Origin: Sphingomonas sp. R647
GTDB lineage: Bacteria; Pseudomonadota; Alphaproteobacteria; Sphingomonadales; Sphingomonadaceae
DNA: 64,000 nucleotides
Direction: 5' to 3'
Assembly (NCBI RefSeq): GCF_020177055.1
Contig: NZ_JAIQXT010000004.1
Coordinates: 62,001-126,000, forward strand
A model generated the notes under the pieces. That model worked only from the letters and a program-made list of their open reading frames with translations, was not told the origin of the DNA and did not search any database. A program made the translations under genes and the position numbers. Numbering within the stretch: the stretch's first letter is position 1; every line of letters starts with the position of its first letter. This document shows positions 37,733 to 46,400 of this stretch, piece after piece.

Positions 37733-38571
37733 CCTTCGAACAGCGTCGAGAGCAGCATCGCGATCACCGGGATCAACACGCTGGAATAGGCCGCCTTGGC
37801 CGGGCCGATGACGCGGATGATGCCGAAATAGAGCGGGAAGGCCACGGCCGACGCGACGATGCCGAGATACAGGACTCCGGCGATATAGGTTGCGGTCCAT
37901 TCGAACACCGGCGGGCCGGTGGTGACCCAGGCGAAGGCGCCGTCCATCGTGGCGCCCGCCAGCATCGCCCACGCGATCATCGTCGCCATCGGATAGCGCT
38001 TCGACGTCTCCGTCGCCTGCATGACATTGGCGACCGACGCGCAGATCACGCCGAGCAGGGTGATGCCGATGCCGTAATAGACTTCGTCCGCAGCCGACGG
38101 ATCGCGGCGGATCTCATGGGTGAACAACAGCGCCACGCCCGTCATCGCCACGGCAGAGCCCACCAGCAGCTGCCGCCCCATGCGCTGGCCAAGGAAGAGG
38201 CGCGACAGAATTGCGTTGGGCACCAGCAGTAGCGCAAACACCACCGCGACCAGCCCCGACGTGACGTGCATCTCCGCGCGGTAGACGAAGTTGAAATTAA
38301 GCACGAACTGCATCAGCCCGAGCAACACCGCGAACGCCATGCCGCGCGCGTCGAGCCACAGCGGCTGGCGCGACCATGCTGCCCAGGCGAGCATCGCGAT
38401 CCCGCCCACGAGGAAGCGATAGGTGACCGACCAGGTCGGCGGCACGACGCCAAGCTGGCCGGTGATTACCAGCCAGGTCGATCCCCAGATCAGCGTGACG
38501 ATGCCGAACGGGATCAGCACCGCGAGCTTGGTCGAATTGGGCCGTGGACCCGTTGGCGCGGGATCGCTCAC
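37642..38571 (-). CDS. EamA/DMT family transporter
   Basis: A 309-residue protein with ten predicted helices and two EamA repeats (first FGIVTLIWGSTWLVI, second beginning near YYGIGITLLGVICASVANVM). Members export amino acids and other metabolites. GTG start at 38571 overlapping the stop of the threonine aldolase gene, so the pair could link threonine/glycine metabolism to export, an inference from position. Confidence 0.9.
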   Translation of the reverse strand: MSDPAPTGPRPNSTKLAVLIPFGIVTLIWGSTWLVITGQLGVVPPTWSVTYRFLVGGIAMLAWAAWSRQPLWLDARGMAFAVLLGLMQFVLNFNFVYRAEMHVTSGLVAVVFALLLVPNAILSRLFLGQRMGRQLLVGSAVAMTGVALLFTHEIRRDPSAADEVYYGIGITLLGVICASVANVMQATETSKRYPMATMIAWAMLAGATMDGAFAWVTTGPPVFEWTATYIAGVLYLGIVASAVAFPLYFGIIRVIGPAKAAYSSVLIPVIAMLLSTLFEGYRWSLLAGAGAALAGVGLVMALKARRPAR

Positions 38572-39569
38572 AGCGCGGCGAGCGCTGCGGCGAGCGGGGC
38601 AACCGCCGCCGCGTCCTGATCCCAGGCGACGACGAAGCGCGCCTCGCCCTCGTTCCAGTCGTAAAAGTCGAAGCCTTGCGCGCGCAGCGATGCCGCTTCG
38701 GCGGGGGTCAGGCGCACGAACACGGCGTTGGATTCGACGGGATGGACGAGCCGGTGCGGCGCGGCCTGACCCAGCAGTGCGGCACCCGTGTTGGCGGCGC
38801 GAGCGTTGCGCAGCCAGACATCGTCATCGAGCATCGCAATCAACTGCGCGGCGAGATAGCGGCCCTTGGACTGAAGATGCCCCGCGCGCTTGCGGCGCAT
38901 CTTGCACGTCTCGGCAAGATCGGGGCGGAAGAACACCAGCGCCTCCGCGCCCATGCCGCCATTCTTGATGAAGCCAAAGCTCAGCGCATCGACCCCGGCG
39001 CGCCAGGTCACATCCGCCGGATCGCAGCCATGATGCACCAGCGCATTGGCAAAGCGCGCGCCGTCCATATGCAGGGCCAGATTGCGGCTGCGCGCCAGGT
39101 CGCCGATCGCCGCGACCTCAGCCGGGCTGTAGGCCAGCCCATATTCGGTGGCGTTGGTAATCGAAATCGCGTGCGGCTGCACCCAGTGCACACCGGACTT
39201 TACTGAGTCGAGGACGGCGCGGATCGCATCGGGGATCAGCTTCGCGCCCGGCCCCTCGGCCAGCATGAGCTTGGCGCCATGGGTGTAGAATTCGGGCGCC
39301 CCGCCCTCATCCATCTGGATATGCGCCTCGCGGTGGCACACCACGCCGCCATAGGGCGGGCAGAGCGACGCGAGCGCGAGGCAGTTGGCCGCCGTGCCGG
39401 TCGGCACCCACAGCACCACGACCTCAGTCCCGAACAACTCCGAAAAGCGCGCATCGAGCGCGGCGCTCCAGCGGTCGCCGTCATAGGCGGCGTCCTGCAC
39501 ATTGGCGTCGGACAACGCCGCCAGGACTTCGGAACAGGCGGGGGCGGCGTTGTCGGAGAAGAAGCGCAT
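38568..39569 (-). CDS. Low-specificity threonine aldolase / beta-eliminating lyase family
   Basis: A 333-residue PLP enzyme of fold type I. MRFFSDNAAPACSEV at the start, VPTGTAANCLALASL, NLALHMDGARFANAL (PLP-pairing Asp) and SFGFIKNGGMGAEALVFF with the Schiff-base lysine match the threonine aldolase family, which splits threonine or phenylserine to glycine and an aldehyde. ATG 39569 chosen from family alignment; a longer frame upstream has no ribosome site. Confidence 0.88.
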   Translation of the reverse strand: MRFFSDNAAPACSEVLAALSDANVQDAAYDGDRWSAALDARFSELFGTEVVVLWVPTGTAANCLALASLCPPYGGVVCHREAHIQMDEGGAPEFYTHGAKLMLAEGPGAKLIPDAIRAVLDSVKSGVHWVQPHAISITNATEYGLAYSPAEVAAIGDLARSRNLALHMDGARFANALVHHGCDPADVTWRAGVDALSFGFIKNGGMGAEALVFFRPDLAETCKMRRKRAGHLQSKGRYLAAQLIAMLDDDVWLRNARAANTGAALLGQAAPHRLVHPVESNAVFVRLTPAEAASLRAQGFDFYDWNEGEARFVVAWDQDAAAVAPLAAALAAL

Positions 39570-39618
39570 GGCGGCCCAGATGCGCCGCCATGCGATCCCG
39601 GTCAATCAGCCCCGTGTG

Positions 39619-40470
39619 TCATCCGTTGACGATGATCCCGCCATTGGGGTGGAGGACTTGTCCCGACATGTAGCTCGCATCGGCGCAGGCGAGGAACAGG
39701 AAGGCGGGGGCGACCTCGTTGGGCTGGCCCGGACGGCCCATCGGGGTATCCTCGCCAAAGGTTTCGAGCTTCTCGGGCGATGCGCCGCCACACGGGTTGA
39801 GCGGGGTCCAGATCGGCCCGGGCGCGACCGCGTTGACGCGGATACCCTTCCCGACCAGATTTTCCGACAGCGACCGGGTGAATGCGGTGATCGCGCCCTT
39901 GGTGCTCGAATAGTCGAGCAGCTCCGCCGACCCCTGGTACATGGTGACCGAGGTACAGTTCACGATCGCGGCGCCCTTGTTCAGATGCGGGAGCGCGGCC
40001 TGGACCATGTAGAACATGCCGAAGATGTTGGTCTGGAACGTGCGGAGCAATTGCTCCTCGGTAATGTCGCGAATGTCCTTGTCGGGATGCTGTTCGCCGG
40101 CATTGTTGATCAGGATGTCGAGCCGACCAAAAGCGTCGATCACCTGCGCCACCGCGCGGTCGCACATCTTCTTTGATCCGACATCGGCCTTGATCAGGAT
40201 CGCGCGCCGCCCTTCGGCCTCGACGATCCGCTTGGTTTCCTCGGCATCGGCGTCCTCGAGCAAATAGAGGATGCCGATATCGGCGCCTTCGCGTGCGAAC
40301 AGCGCGGCGACGGCGCGGCCGATGCCGCTGTCGGCGCCGGTTATCAGCGCGACCTTGCCATCGAGGCGACCCGAACCGGGATAGCGCGGCTGCCATTGCG
40401 GTTGGGGGTCGAGCGTCCGCTCCTCCCCGGGCAGCGCGTCTTCGTGGATCATCGCGGCGGTGTCGGTCAT
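39619..40470 (-). CDS. SDR family oxidoreductase (YghA-like, stress-associated)
   Basis: A 283-residue SDR with the ~45-residue N-terminal extension typical of the YghA/general stress protein 39 group (PQWQPRYPGSGRLDGKVALITGADSGIGRAVA). LINNAGEQHP, catalytic YSSTK in LLDYSSTKGAI and the closing HPNGGIIVNG fit this group closely. ATG 40470 follows GGAGCAG. An EcfG-type promoter lies just upstream, in line with general-stress control known for this family. Confidence 0.92.
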   Translation of the reverse strand: MTDTAAMIHEDALPGEERTLDPQPQWQPRYPGSGRLDGKVALITGADSGIGRAVAALFAREGADIGILYLLEDADAEETKRIVEAEGRRAILIKADVGSKKMCDRAVAQVIDAFGRLDILINNAGEQHPDKDIRDITEEQLLRTFQTNIFGMFYMVQAALPHLNKGAAIVNCTSVTMYQGSAELLDYSSTKGAITAFTRSLSENLVGKGIRVNAVAPGPIWTPLNPCGGASPEKLETFGEDTPMGRPGQPNEVAPAFLFLACADASYMSGQVLHPNGGIIVNG

Positions 40471-40502
40471 ATTCTGCTCCAGTTGCGCCCCCGCTGCGAC
40501 AA

Positions 40503-40528
40503 GAACAGGACGCGCGCGTTGCGGTTCC
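40503..40528 (-). promoter_or_regulatory. Candidate EcfG (general stress sigma) promoter for the SDR gene
   Basis: On the minus strand GGAAC (40528-40524), 16 nt, then TGTTC (40507-40503). The alphaproteobacterial EcfG consensus is GGAAC-N16/17-GTT. It stands about 33 bp before the start codon of a YghA-like SDR, a typical member of that regulon. Confidence 0.55.
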
Positions 40529-40567
40529 GGCGCAACCAGTGGCCATGCCGCTCGTTTCACCGCCGCG

Positions 40568-41098
40568 ATGACCGGATCTCCTTCCACCCCCTTCCCCGAC
40601 GGGATCGATCCGGCCCATGTCGCGCCGCGCAGCGGGCAGTGGCGACGCTGGATCGCGATCATGCTGCTCGCGACGGTGATGCTCGCCGCGCTGCTCGGGG
40701 TATTCGGTGGCGGCAAGGTGCGGCCGATCGTGGCTGACGCGCCCGCAGCGCGGCTGGAGGTTGCGACGCCGCGGGTGATCCGCAACGGCATGTTTTTCGA
40801 AACGCGCGTGCAGATCACGGCCCGCGAGCCGATCGACAAGGCGGTGGTCAGCGTCAGCCGCTCGCTGTGGCGCGACATGACGATCAACACGATGATCCCG
40901 GCCGCCAGCGAGGAGGCGGTCAAGGATGACGCCTTTACCTTCGACTATGGCCCGCTCGCCACCGGCGAGACGCTCGCGATCAAGATCGACGGCCAGATCA
41001 ATCCGCCCCTGTTCGCGGCGACCAAGGGTCGGATCGCCCTGCTGGACGGGGAGCGCGAGCTGGTCGCGGCGCCGATCAGCATCACGGTGCTGCCCTGA
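40568..41098 (+). CDS. Hypothetical membrane-anchored protein (176 aa)
   Basis: I do not recognise the family. One membrane helix at about residues 27-46 (WIAIMLLATVMLAALLGVF) follows a short cytoplasmic N-terminus; the remaining 130 residues look like a periplasmic beta-rich domain (TRVQITAREPIDKAVVSVS, LAIKIDGQINPPLF). ATG overlaps nothing upstream, but its TGA overlaps the ATG of the DUF421 gene, so the two are coupled and may form one membrane unit. No clear ribosome site is seen before 40568. Confidence 0.7.
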   Translation: MTGSPSTPFPDGIDPAHVAPRSGQWRRWIAIMLLATVMLAALLGVFGGGKVRPIVADAPAARLEVATPRVIRNGMFFETRVQITAREPIDKAVVSVSRSLWRDMTINTMIPAASEEAVKDDAFTFDYGPLATGETLAIKIDGQINPPLFAATKGRIALLDGERELVAAPISITVLP

Positions 41099-41577
41099 TG
41101 GATATCGTGATCCGCGCGAGCGTGATGTTCGCCTTGCTGTTCGGGCTGCTGCGCCTGATGGGCAAGCGGGAGCTGGGGCAGATGACCCCGTTCGAACTGG
41201 TGATGCTGGTGGTGCTGGGCGACCTGATCCAGCAGGGCATCACCCATAATGATTTCAGCCTGACCGGGGCGACGCTGGCGATCGCGACTTTTGCGTTCTG
41301 GGCGACCGTGCTCGGCTGGGTCAGCTATCGCTGGCCGCGGGCCGAGCGGGCGATTGAGGGTGAGCCACGCGTGCTGATCCGCGATGGAGCGTGGATCGAG
41401 GCCAATATGAAACGCGACCGGCTGACGCGGCGCGAACTGGAATCGGAAATGCGGCTGGCGGGGATTGCGTGTGTCCGCGATGTCGCCTGGGCGATCCTGG
41501 AGCCCGAGGGGCGGATCAGCTTCATCAAGCGCGGGGACGGTGAGCCCGCAAAAGCAGAGGATGCGCGGCCCGCATAA
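41098..41577 (+). CDS. DUF421 (YetF-like) membrane protein
   Basis: A 159-residue protein with three N-terminal helices (about 3-75: MFALLFGLLRLMGKRELGQMTPFELVMLVVLGDLIQ is conserved in DUF421) and a C-terminal cytosolic domain (RVLIRDGAWIEANMKRDRLTRRELESEMRLAG). The family occurs widely and in spore formers includes SpoVA-like partners; its role in Proteobacteria is unclear. Coupled to the preceding hypothetical gene. Confidence 0.85.
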   Translation: MDIVIRASVMFALLFGLLRLMGKRELGQMTPFELVMLVVLGDLIQQGITHNDFSLTGATLAIATFAFWATVLGWVSYRWPRAERAIEGEPRVLIRDGAWIEANMKRDRLTRRELESEMRLAGIACVRDVAWAILEPEGRISFIKRGDGEPAKAEDARPA

Positions 41578-41598
41578 GGCGGGGGCGCACCCCGCCGG

Positions 41599-41700
41599 TC
41601 AGGCGATGAAGCCTGCCGACTGGGGTGCGATGGTGCTGGCGACCATGGCGGCGGTGAGGCCGAGCGACACGAGCGCGACGAAAAGCTGACGGATCATCAT
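41599..41700 (-). CDS. Micro-protein B (33 aa), paralogue of the upstream micro-protein
   Basis: ATG 41700 (or 41697) with ribosome site AGGGAG; reads MMIRQLFVALVSLGL and ends in PQSAGFIA. One hydrophobic segment spans most of the chain. It resembles the 36-residue protein encoded 26 bp upstream in its xIR start, the central Ala/Val/Met run (AAMVAST against TLMMVANT) and the short IA end. Two such genes in tandem with proper ribosome sites argue for real products. Function unknown; a small inner-membrane or exported peptide is likely. Confidence 0.65.
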   Translation of the reverse strand: MMIRQLFVALVSLGLTAAMVASTIAPQSAGFIA

Positions 41701-41726
41701 CTATCTCCCTGTTGGATGCGGCTGGA

Positions 41727-41837
41727 TCAGGCGATCGGGCCGAGGCTGACGGTGTTGGCGACCATCATCAGGGTGAAAGCAGCAGCGCCGACCAGCGCGA
41801 CGGCGGAACGGGCGAGCGATTCGAAACGGATAGCCAT
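41727..41837 (-). CDS. Micro-protein A (36 aa) behind a sigma-54 promoter
   Basis: ATG 41837 with GGGAG 8 nt upstream; begins MAIRFESLARSAVALVGAA and ends VANTVSLGPIA. A hydrophobic stretch covers about residues 11-29. First of two tandem related micro-genes. A sigma-54 promoter motif lies 58 bp before the start. I know of no assigned function; the promoter suggests switch-like induction by an enhancer-binding activator. Confidence 0.7.
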   Translation of the reverse strand: MAIRFESLARSAVALVGAAAFTLMMVANTVSLGPIA

Positions 41838-41894
41838 GGAAATTCTCCCTCTTTGACCTCCCGTCGGACCGTTCCGCCGGGATGCCAAATAGAT

Positions 41895-41910
41895 TGCAGG
41901 GAGCGTGCCA
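41895..41910 (-). promoter_or_regulatory. Sigma-54 (RpoN) promoter for the micro-protein genes
   Basis: Minus strand TGGCACGCTCCCTGCA: the -24 GG and -12 GC are separated by exactly 10 nt and TGGCACG is the consensus. Transcription would start near 41884, about 47 bp before micro-protein A. The region upstream (41911-42004) is clearly richer in A and T than its surroundings. Confidence 0.75.
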
Positions 41911-41916
41911 ACTTCA

Positions 41917-41933
41917 CTAAATCATTGATTTAG
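41917..41933. promoter_or_regulatory. Perfect 17-bp palindrome near the sigma-54 promoter
   Basis: CTAAATCA-T-TGATTTAG, centred about 41 bp upstream of the predicted start. An operator for a dimeric regulator is likely from its symmetry and place. It is closer than usual enhancer sites for sigma-54 activators, so it could bind a repressor or a helper protein instead. Confidence 0.5.
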
Positions 41934-42004
41934 CAGCATTTGTAATTTTGTTGTGTGGGATTGTGGGAAAATACACCAGGCAATCTGGGATATTTTACCA
42001 ACGT

Positions 42005-43030
42005 TCAGCCGCCGATAACCCGATTGCGGCCCGCATTCTTCGCCTCATAGAGCTTCGTATCCGCACGGTCGAAGCTGTCGACGAGCGATTCGCCGATATG
42101 GACGCGGGTCAGGCCAGCGGAGAAGGTGATCTCACCGATCGGCATATCGGATTCCCGCAGCCGGTAGCGTTTCGACGCGACCATCGACCGCGCATTTTCC
42201 ATGATGTCGCGCGCCTTGGCGATGCCGATGCCGGAAAACAGGATCGCGAACTCCTCGCCGCCATGGCGGGCGACGAGATGGCCGACACAGACTTCGCTCA
42301 GCGCCTGCGCGATGGTGCGCAACACGCGATCGCCAACGGCATGGCCGAAGCGATCATTGACCGATTTGAAGTGGTCGACATCGCATACCGCGATGCACAG
42401 CCGCGCGCCCGATGCCTGTTGCGCGCTGAACGCTTCCTCGAACGCACGCCGGTTGGGCAATTGGGTCAGCGCGTCGCGCCGGGCATTGTCACGCGCTTCC
42501 TCAAGCGCGCTGCGCAATTCGGTCGCCTCACGCGTCGCGCTTTCAAGCTGCGACTCGGCGCGATGGACGCGCTCGAGCATCGCGCCGGTAATCCGCGACA
42601 CCTCTTCGAGCACGCCGCCATGCGGCCCTTCGCTCGACCGGCGGATCGCATCGGCGCTGGCGGCAAGGTCGCGGCCGAAGCCGGCGGTCTCGGCGCGCAT
42701 CGCCTGGACCATGTCCTGGAAGCCTTCGACCTGCATCTGCGTCTTGGCGACGAGGCCATCGACCTTTTCGCGCGCCTTGGCAGCGTTGGCCGGCGGTTCG
42801 CAGCCGAGCGATTCGATGTCGCGCTGAGTCAGCCGGACGCCGCCCTCGGTCAGGTTTTCCACCGCCTGGGCAAGCGGACCCTCGGGATCGTGCAGCAAAT
42901 GCCAGGCAAAGGCGAAGTTGGCGGGGCTCGGGTCAAGCCGCTGGTCGAACAGGAATGTGCCGATGCGTTCGTACAGCTGGCGCGCCGGATCAGCGGCCTC
43001 GTCCGTACGTGACGCCCTCGCCAGCCTCAC
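42005..43030 (-). CDS. GGDEF-domain diguanylate cyclase
   Basis: About 341 residues. N-terminal helical region (to about 110), a coiled-coil-like stretch (RAESQLESATREATELRSALEEARDNARRD) and a C-terminal GGDEF domain: DALTQLPNRRAFEEAF, CDVDHFKSVNDRFGHAVGD and the active site ARHGGEEFAIL. GGEEF is an active form. The RxxD inhibitory site before it is missing, so c-di-GMP feedback is not expected. GTG 43030 lies 7 nt after GGAGGA; a TTG just before it is spaced too tightly. No membrane segment is seen. Confidence 0.9.
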   Translation of the reverse strand: MRLARASRTDEAADPARQLYERIGTFLFDQRLDPSPANFAFAWHLLHDPEGPLAQAVENLTEGGVRLTQRDIESLGCEPPANAAKAREKVDGLVAKTQMQVEGFQDMVQAMRAETAGFGRDLAASADAIRRSSEGPHGGVLEEVSRITGAMLERVHRAESQLESATREATELRSALEEARDNARRDALTQLPNRRAFEEAFSAQQASGARLCIAVCDVDHFKSVNDRFGHAVGDRVLRTIAQALSEVCVGHLVARHGGEEFAILFSGIGIAKARDIMENARSMVASKRYRLRESDMPIGEITFSAGLTRVHIGESLVDSFDRADTKLYEAKNAGRNRVIGG

Positions 43031-43126
43031 CAATTCGTCCTCCGATTCTCAAGGTGCACGCCCGATGCGCGCCGACCCGTTCGTGACCGGACCTAAACCC
43101 GAAACTGCTAATATCCGGTGAAACGG

Positions 43127-43140
43127 GTTACGCCCGTAAC
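43127..43140 (-). terminator. Weak hairpin after the peroxiredoxin gene
   Basis: GTTACG-GG-CGTAAC directly past the peroxiredoxin stop on the minus strand, followed by CCCGTTT. A 6-bp stem with a poor T-run; it could end the phosphorus cluster transcript, but the evidence is thin. Confidence 0.3.
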
Positions 43141-43143
43141 GAG

Positions 43144-43689
43144 TCAGCGCTTCTTGGCGGCATGCCAGCTGCGCACGGCGGCGAGCGTGTTCCGCACATG
43201 ATCGGCCGGGCTGAGATTGCTGTGCGCGTAGATGATCTTGCCATCCGGCGCGATCACATAGCTGGTGCGGTTGGTGACCTCACGGCCCTGCACCTGACGG
43301 CCCAGCGCGACGTCATAGCCGCGCACCACTTCGGGGCTGGCGCTCGCCACCGCGAACTTGCCGGCGCAATCCTTCGCCGAAAAATCGCGCAGCTTGTCCA
43401 CCGGGTCCGCCGACATGCCGATCACCGTCGCGCCCGCCGCCTTGAAATCATCGACCGCCGCAGCGAATGCCGCCGCCTCGGCGCTGCACCCGGGGGTGAA
43501 GGCCGCCGGGAAGAAATAGAGCACGACCGGCCCCTTCTTGAGCTGAGTGGCGAGGTTCACGGTGAAGTCGCGCCCGGCGATCGCACCCTTTGCCGTGAAA
43601 TTGGGTGCCTTGGCCCCCGGCGCAAGCGCGGCGGTGGCCGGCATGGTCAGCGGCAGTATCAGGGCGGCAAGAGCGAGTTTCAGGCGCAT
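43144..43689 (-). CDS. Exported peroxiredoxin (BCP/PrxQ type)
   Basis: A 181-residue protein with a signal peptide (MRLKLALAALILPLTMPATAAL) and an AhpC/TSA-type thioredoxin fold. The peroxidatic cysteine is in FFPAAFTPGCSAEA; a second cysteine in SAKDCAGKF could resolve it. Cytoplasmic BCP enzymes lack the leader, so this form should protect the periplasm. ATG 43689 follows AGGAGAG. It is 20 bp downstream of pldA on the same strand and may be co-transcribed with the phosphorus cluster. Confidence 0.88.
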   Translation of the reverse strand: MRLKLALAALILPLTMPATAALAPGAKAPNFTAKGAIAGRDFTVNLATQLKKGPVVLYFFPAAFTPGCSAEAAAFAAAVDDFKAAGATVIGMSADPVDKLRDFSAKDCAGKFAVASASPEVVRGYDVALGRQVQGREVTNRTSYVIAPDGKIIYAHSNLSPADHVRNTLAAVRSWHAAKKR

Positions 43690-43709
43690 GGGTCTCTCCT
43701 CGGCATCGT

Positions 43710-44816
43710 TTAGCGGGTCAGGGCGATCCCGATCCGCGCATGGGTATCGCGGCGGCGATGATCGTCGAGTGCTTCGCCATAGCCTGTAAAGCCTTGGGCG
43801 AAGAGATAGAAGCCGAGATCGTCGTCGATCCGCGCGAGTGGGTAGGATGCGAACAACTCGGCCGCGCCGCGCCCGCTGTCGGGACTGCCGCGCAGCGTGA
43901 CCGCTAGCTTGAGGCTGTCGGGCTTGACCAGTGCGAGGCCGAGTGAGCCATTGCCCCAATAGCGGTCGAGATCGGGCGCGACCCCCTGCTTGCCGACATA
44001 GACCCACGCCTGCGGCGTCACCTCCGCGCGCCAGCCGTCGCCAAGGTCGAATGCCTTGGTCGCGCGCATGAAGATGCGGTTCGAATCGATCGAGGTCGCC
44101 TCCCCCTCACCATTCGAATCATGCCGCCAGCCGATGCCGATCGTCGCGCTCGGATCGATCGCGCGCTCGACATAAACTTCAGGCGAATAGGTGGTGTGGG
44201 TGAACGGGCCGGACGGCAGGTCGAGCCGCCAGAACATCGTCTGGGTATAGGCAAAGCGCAAATGGCTGAACGCGCCCTCCCCGCCGATTGGCTGGAACGC
44301 GAAGCTGACCTGTAGCTTGCCGCCCGAGTCGCCCAGGCCAAATGCGCCATAGACTGGCTCGTGCGGGGTGAAGCGGTCGAGGAAGCCCGATGCGGTGCCG
44401 GATGCGGTCGGTGTTTCGCGCTCGCCCGTATCGGGGGTGCGCGGCGCGGTGGCGGGTGAGTCGCCAGTCCACGCTGTTCCCACGCCCTCGGGCAGCGGCG
44501 CTCCGGGCAGCGGCTTGTACGCGGGGCGCGCGGCATAGCCTGTCGGGACGTAGCGCGCCTTGGCAAAGCTCCCCGGCTGAATCGTCGCAGCGGGAGCAGG
44601 CAGGCGCTCGAGGATCAGGCGCGTCCCGTCGGCGGCGGTCACCTCGATCGTGCGCGGACCTTCTGCGGCGACTGCAGTGGAACCCTCATTGATCAGGATC
44701 ACTTCGACCCCGCGTAGCGCGCCAGCTTCCGAGTCGGGCTGGGTCGGCACGGCGCGGACCTGCGCCGCAGCGGGAAGCGCCAGCGTGGCGGCGGCGACAA
44801 GGATCAGGCTTCGCAT
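43710..44816 (-). CDS. pldA: Outer membrane phospholipase A (OMPLA family)
   Basis: A 368-residue protein with a signal peptide ending near LPAAAQ, an N-terminal domain of about 120 residues, then a 12-strand-type barrel. The catalytic motif HDSNG (His232, Ser234) is followed by Asn246 in SNRIFM, with the same spacing as His142, Ser144 and Asn156 in the E. coli enzyme. Ca2+-dependent, it releases fatty acids from phospholipids in the outer leaflet. Located after phoA and the PLC gene, it could make lyso- and glycerophospholipids available to phosphatases. Confidence 0.9.
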   Translation of the reverse strand: MRSLILVAAATLALPAAAQVRAVPTQPDSEAGALRGVEVILINEGSTAVAAEGPRTIEVTAADGTRLILERLPAPAATIQPGSFAKARYVPTGYAARPAYKPLPGAPLPEGVGTAWTGDSPATAPRTPDTGERETPTASGTASGFLDRFTPHEPVYGAFGLGDSGGKLQVSFAFQPIGGEGAFSHLRFAYTQTMFWRLDLPSGPFTHTTYSPEVYVERAIDPSATIGIGWRHDSNGEGEATSIDSNRIFMRATKAFDLGDGWRAEVTPQAWVYVGKQGVAPDLDRYWGNGSLGLALVKPDSLKLAVTLRGSPDSGRGAAELFASYPLARIDDDLGFYLFAQGFTGYGEALDDHRRRDTHARIGIALTR

Positions 44817-44849
44817 GGTTTCGGGATGCCAGCGCACGATGACGTTTGC

Positions 44850-44868
44850 GAGTCGGAATTCCCGACTC
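44850..44868. promoter_or_regulatory. 19-bp near-perfect palindrome upstream of pldA
   Basis: GAGTCGG-AATTC-CCGACTC, symmetric except one position, 34 bp before the pldA start. It may be an operator or a small hairpin in the leader. No regulator can be named. Confidence 0.4.
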
Positions 44869-44969
44869 TGCCCTCACATCGCGCCTGGCGATTTTGATGA
44901 CACCCATGCAACCGGCGACGATCCGCAACCGGATCATTCGCTCCGGAACGATCTTTGGGACCGAACGAG

Positions 44970-46376
44970 TCAGTCCAGCCCGAGGGCGTCGCGGATGATA
45001 TAATGGAGGTCGGTCTGGTCGAGCAGGCCGCTGACATTCACCGCGCGCGGGCCATAGGCGGCGACGCGCAGCTGGCCTCCGGTGTGGCCCTGCGACCCTT
45101 CCTCCGCCGTCCCGTAATGCACCGTCATCACGCCGCCTTCGCGGGTGTTGAGCGCAGCGGTCAGGCCGGGCGCGCGGGTGCCGTTGCCGACGATCAGGCT
45201 GGTGTGGGCATGATCGGCGGTGACGATCACCAGCGTGTTGCCATCGGCGCGCGCGAATTCCAGCGCGGCCTGGACCGCCTCGTCAAGATCGACCGTCTCG
45301 CCGATCTGGCCGCACGGATTGGCGGCATGATCCTGCTTGTCGATCGACGCGCCCTCGACCTGGAGGAAAAAGCCCTTGCGGTTGCCCTTGAGTAACCCGA
45401 TCGCCTTGCGCGTCATCGCCGCGAGTGTCGGAAATTCGGCGGTCCGCTGGGGGTTGGGCTGGCAGGTGATAGCGGGCTTGTCGATATTGCCACGAGCGCT
45501 CGCGCGCGGGCCGATCCAGCGCACCGGCATGTTGCCCGGCGCGAACACGCCGATCAGCGGCTGGCGGGTATCGGCCTGCGTCACTGCGTCGAGCTCCGCA
45601 GCATCGCGCACGATGTGGAAGCCGCGTGCCTGTGCCTGATCCATCAGCGTGCGCCCGGCGTACGGCCCTGCCTTGGCACTCTCGGCAAAGCTCGCCGCGC
45701 CGCCGCCCAGGATCAGGTCGGGCCGCGTGTCGAGCAGCTGTTCGGTGATCGATCCCAGCCCGCCATTTTCAAGCGCATTGGTCGGGCAGGTCTTGCTGGT
45801 CGCTTCCGGCCCATAGCATTTGCGCTGGGTAACATGCGCCACCAACGCCGCGGGGGTCGCGTCCTGAATTTCGGCGGTCGAGACATTGCCGGTGGCGAGT
45901 CCGGCAGCCTTGGCAATCTGGATCAGCGTGCGGTGCGGCTTGCCGTGGATGTCGACGCCGATTGCGCCGTTATAGCTTTTGACGCCCGACGCCCAGGCAG
46001 TCGCGGTCGCGGCGCTGTCGGCGACGTAGTTGGGTTTCCCCGTTTCACGGTCGAGCGAATAATGGGTCATCTGGCCGGTAAAGGGCAGCGCGTCGATGCC
46101 CTTGAAATAGCCCCCTGCCCCTTGCGCATAGTTGCGCGCGATGGTGATTTCGGAATCGCCCATGCCATCGCCGATCAGCAGGATAACGTTGCGCACCTCA
46201 CCCTTGGCGAGAAGCTTGCGATAGGCGTCGCTCCTGTCTTCCTCCACGCGGCGCGCGCCACCTGGCGCGCGCGCATCTGCCTGCGCGCCCTGTGCCGGAA
46301 CGGGTGCAGCGTCCTGCGCCAGCGCGGTCGGCGCGGTGAGGGCGAGCAGGGCGACAAGGGCAAGGCGTGAGATCAT
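44970..46376 (-). CDS. phoA: Alkaline phosphatase PhoA
   Basis: A 468-residue periplasmic phosphomonoesterase. Signal peptide (cleavage near ALAQ), metal Asp in [11 protein letters not shown] (about 70), nucleophile in [13 protein letters not shown] (Asp120-Ser121), [10 protein letters not shown] and [10 protein letters not shown] (zinc ligands) and the late [13 protein letters not shown]. Insertions around residues 170-230 with two cysteine pairs ([12 protein letters not shown]) are common in this branch. It starts 24 bp after the PLC gene, so the two share a transcript. Confidence 0.94.
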   Translation of the reverse strand: MISRLALVALLALTAPTALAQDAAPVPAQGAQADARAPGGARRVEEDRSDAYRKLLAKGEVRNVILLIGDGMGDSEITIARNYAQGAGGYFKGIDALPFTGQMTHYSLDRETGKPNYVADSAATATAWASGVKSYNGAIGVDIHGKPHRTLIQIAKAAGLATGNVSTAEIQDATPAALVAHVTQRKCYGPEATSKTCPTNALENGGLGSITEQLLDTRPDLILGGGAASFAESAKAGPYAGRTLMDQAQARGFHIVRDAAELDAVTQADTRQPLIGVFAPGNMPVRWIGPRASARGNIDKPAITCQPNPQRTAEFPTLAAMTRKAIGLLKGNRKGFFLQVEGASIDKQDHAANPCGQIGETVDLDEAVQAALEFARADGNTLVIVTADHAHTSLIVGNGTRAPGLTAALNTREGGVMTVHYGTAEEGSQGHTGGQLRVAAYGPRAVNVSGLLDQTDLHYIIRDALGLD

Positions 46377-46400
46377 CGATTGAAGCTCCGGTACTGTCGG

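Noticed and set aside
42005..43030. c-di-GMP product inhibition (I-site) in the GGDEF protein
   Set aside because: No RxxD is found at the expected distance before GGEEF.
44881..44940. PHO box upstream of pldA (GTGTCAT on the minus strand)
   Set aside because: The first half-site is close, but the second half matches at only two of seven positions.
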